Below the pieces are notes generated by a model. The model was not told the DNA's origin. It saw nothing but the letters and a program-made list of their open reading frames with translations, and did no database searches. A stretch of 64,000 nucleotides of DNA from Gorsachius magnificus (Eukaryota > Chordata > Aves > Pelecaniformes > Ardeidae): contig CM067082.1 in the NCBI GenBank assembly GCA_034008185.1, positions 123,381,988 through 123,445,987 of the forward strand, in the 5' to 3' direction. Below are positions 63,201 through 64,000 of the stretch, piece after piece. The translations under genes and the position numbers were made by a program. Positions within the stretch are counted from its first letter, which is position 1. Each line of letters begins with the position of its first letter.

Positions 63201-64000
63201 TAACCTGGCAGGTCAATGGTACAAACAGTATGCCAGGAATTATTTGGGTCCTATAGATGCCCTTTAAAAAGCCAATTATCTGGAAATGAGTGACTCTGTC
63301 AGATGACAATAGAGCAGTCCTTCAGAAAGTGCTGGGAGGGCAGTGGGGGGGTCTCTCCGCCGGGCCCACATGCAGCTTTCCAGTATAATTGAACAACTCT
63401 CACTGTTCAGAGGAAGGCAAAGGTTTCTTTCAGCAGAAGGTCTTTGGAATTAATTACACTGCCTCTTACCGAGGAACGGTAGGGCATGTTTGCTTGGATG
63501 CTATGTCAACATATAAGTAGGTTTTTAAGAGGTATGAAAAAAAGTACAAAAGCAAGGCAAAAAAGAGAGGGGATGCAGAAAGCTGTATAAGAGTACAAAT
63601 TCTTTTAAAAAATGCCAGGATGAGATGAAACACAACTAACCGAGCTTGAGTTACTAAAAAAAGAAAGCACTGAAATGGCTGTCAGGGCACATACGCAGAG
63701 CATGGTTACAAAGCAGGTAGGACAGGCATGCCCACTCTCGGACAGCTGGGGAGGACGAAAGGAGGGCCTTCACTTCAGTTTGGGTTTCAAATCTAAACCA
63801 CCCATCTATCTGCTATTTCAGAAAGAGACAGTGCATCAATCCCACCCCAGGGACTTCTCCAGGTGACATGGCTGGCCTCACAGCAGGCATCTTTATCAAG
63901 GGATTCCAGGTCCAAATACAGATTTGGGCTCAATTATTTTGTTGGTGGTTTTGGTTTTTAAGTCTGTCAAACAAACTAAAGCCAGGGAAGTGTCACAAAT
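60283..64000. other. Anonymous DNA with a small CpG-rich patch
   Basis: No gene recognised. A CpG cluster lies at about 60640-60702 and an (AC) run at about 61478-61489. Open frames around 62656-62949 on both strands have no family signature. Confidence 0.5.

Overview
This window looks like AT-rich, gene-poor nuclear DNA from a bird, either intergenic or deep intronic. The main evidence is the repeat content. CR1 LINE copies end in the avian ATTCTATG octamer tail. Two solo LTRs belong to an endogenous retrovirus family that I associate with neoavian genomes. Behind these is a faint layer of very old CR1/L3-type and MIR-like remnants. There is no bacterial gene organisation, and I recognise no tRNA, rRNA or CRISPR. 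I could not place the species.

Layout. 1-5289 is anonymous sequence with one MIR-like remnant near 4.7 kb. 5290-8826 is a compact cluster of three CR1 copies: two in tandem on the minus strand (5290-6447 and 6472-6968) and one on the plus strand (7037-8826). The outer two match closely, so the locus forms a large inverted repeat with arms of about 1.15 kb. The first copy keeps an open 337-codon reverse-transcriptase fragment; the third is broken by several frameshifts. 8827-40837 is mostly anonymous, with short old CR1 and MIR-like fragments and an unexplained ~86-bp direct duplication (26.8 and 27.9 kb). 40838-42770 holds two old CR1 remnants. 42771-55218 is anonymous apart from an L3-type 3' end at 50.05 kb and two alternating purine-pyrimidine tracts at 43.4 and 44.4 kb. 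55219-56735 holds two same-orientation solo LTRs separated by a CR1 3' end; they resemble a small provirus but are independent insertions. 56736-64000 is anonymous except for a candidate minus-strand exon (60113-60282) with good splice signals, lying a few hundred bases from a small CpG-rich patch.

No complete host protein-coding gene can be supported. The only recognisable protein sequence is CR1 reverse transcriptase. I found no convincing new biological system. The points most worth checking are the CR1 inverted-repeat locus, the unexplained duplicated segment, the candidate exon and the paired solo LTRs.
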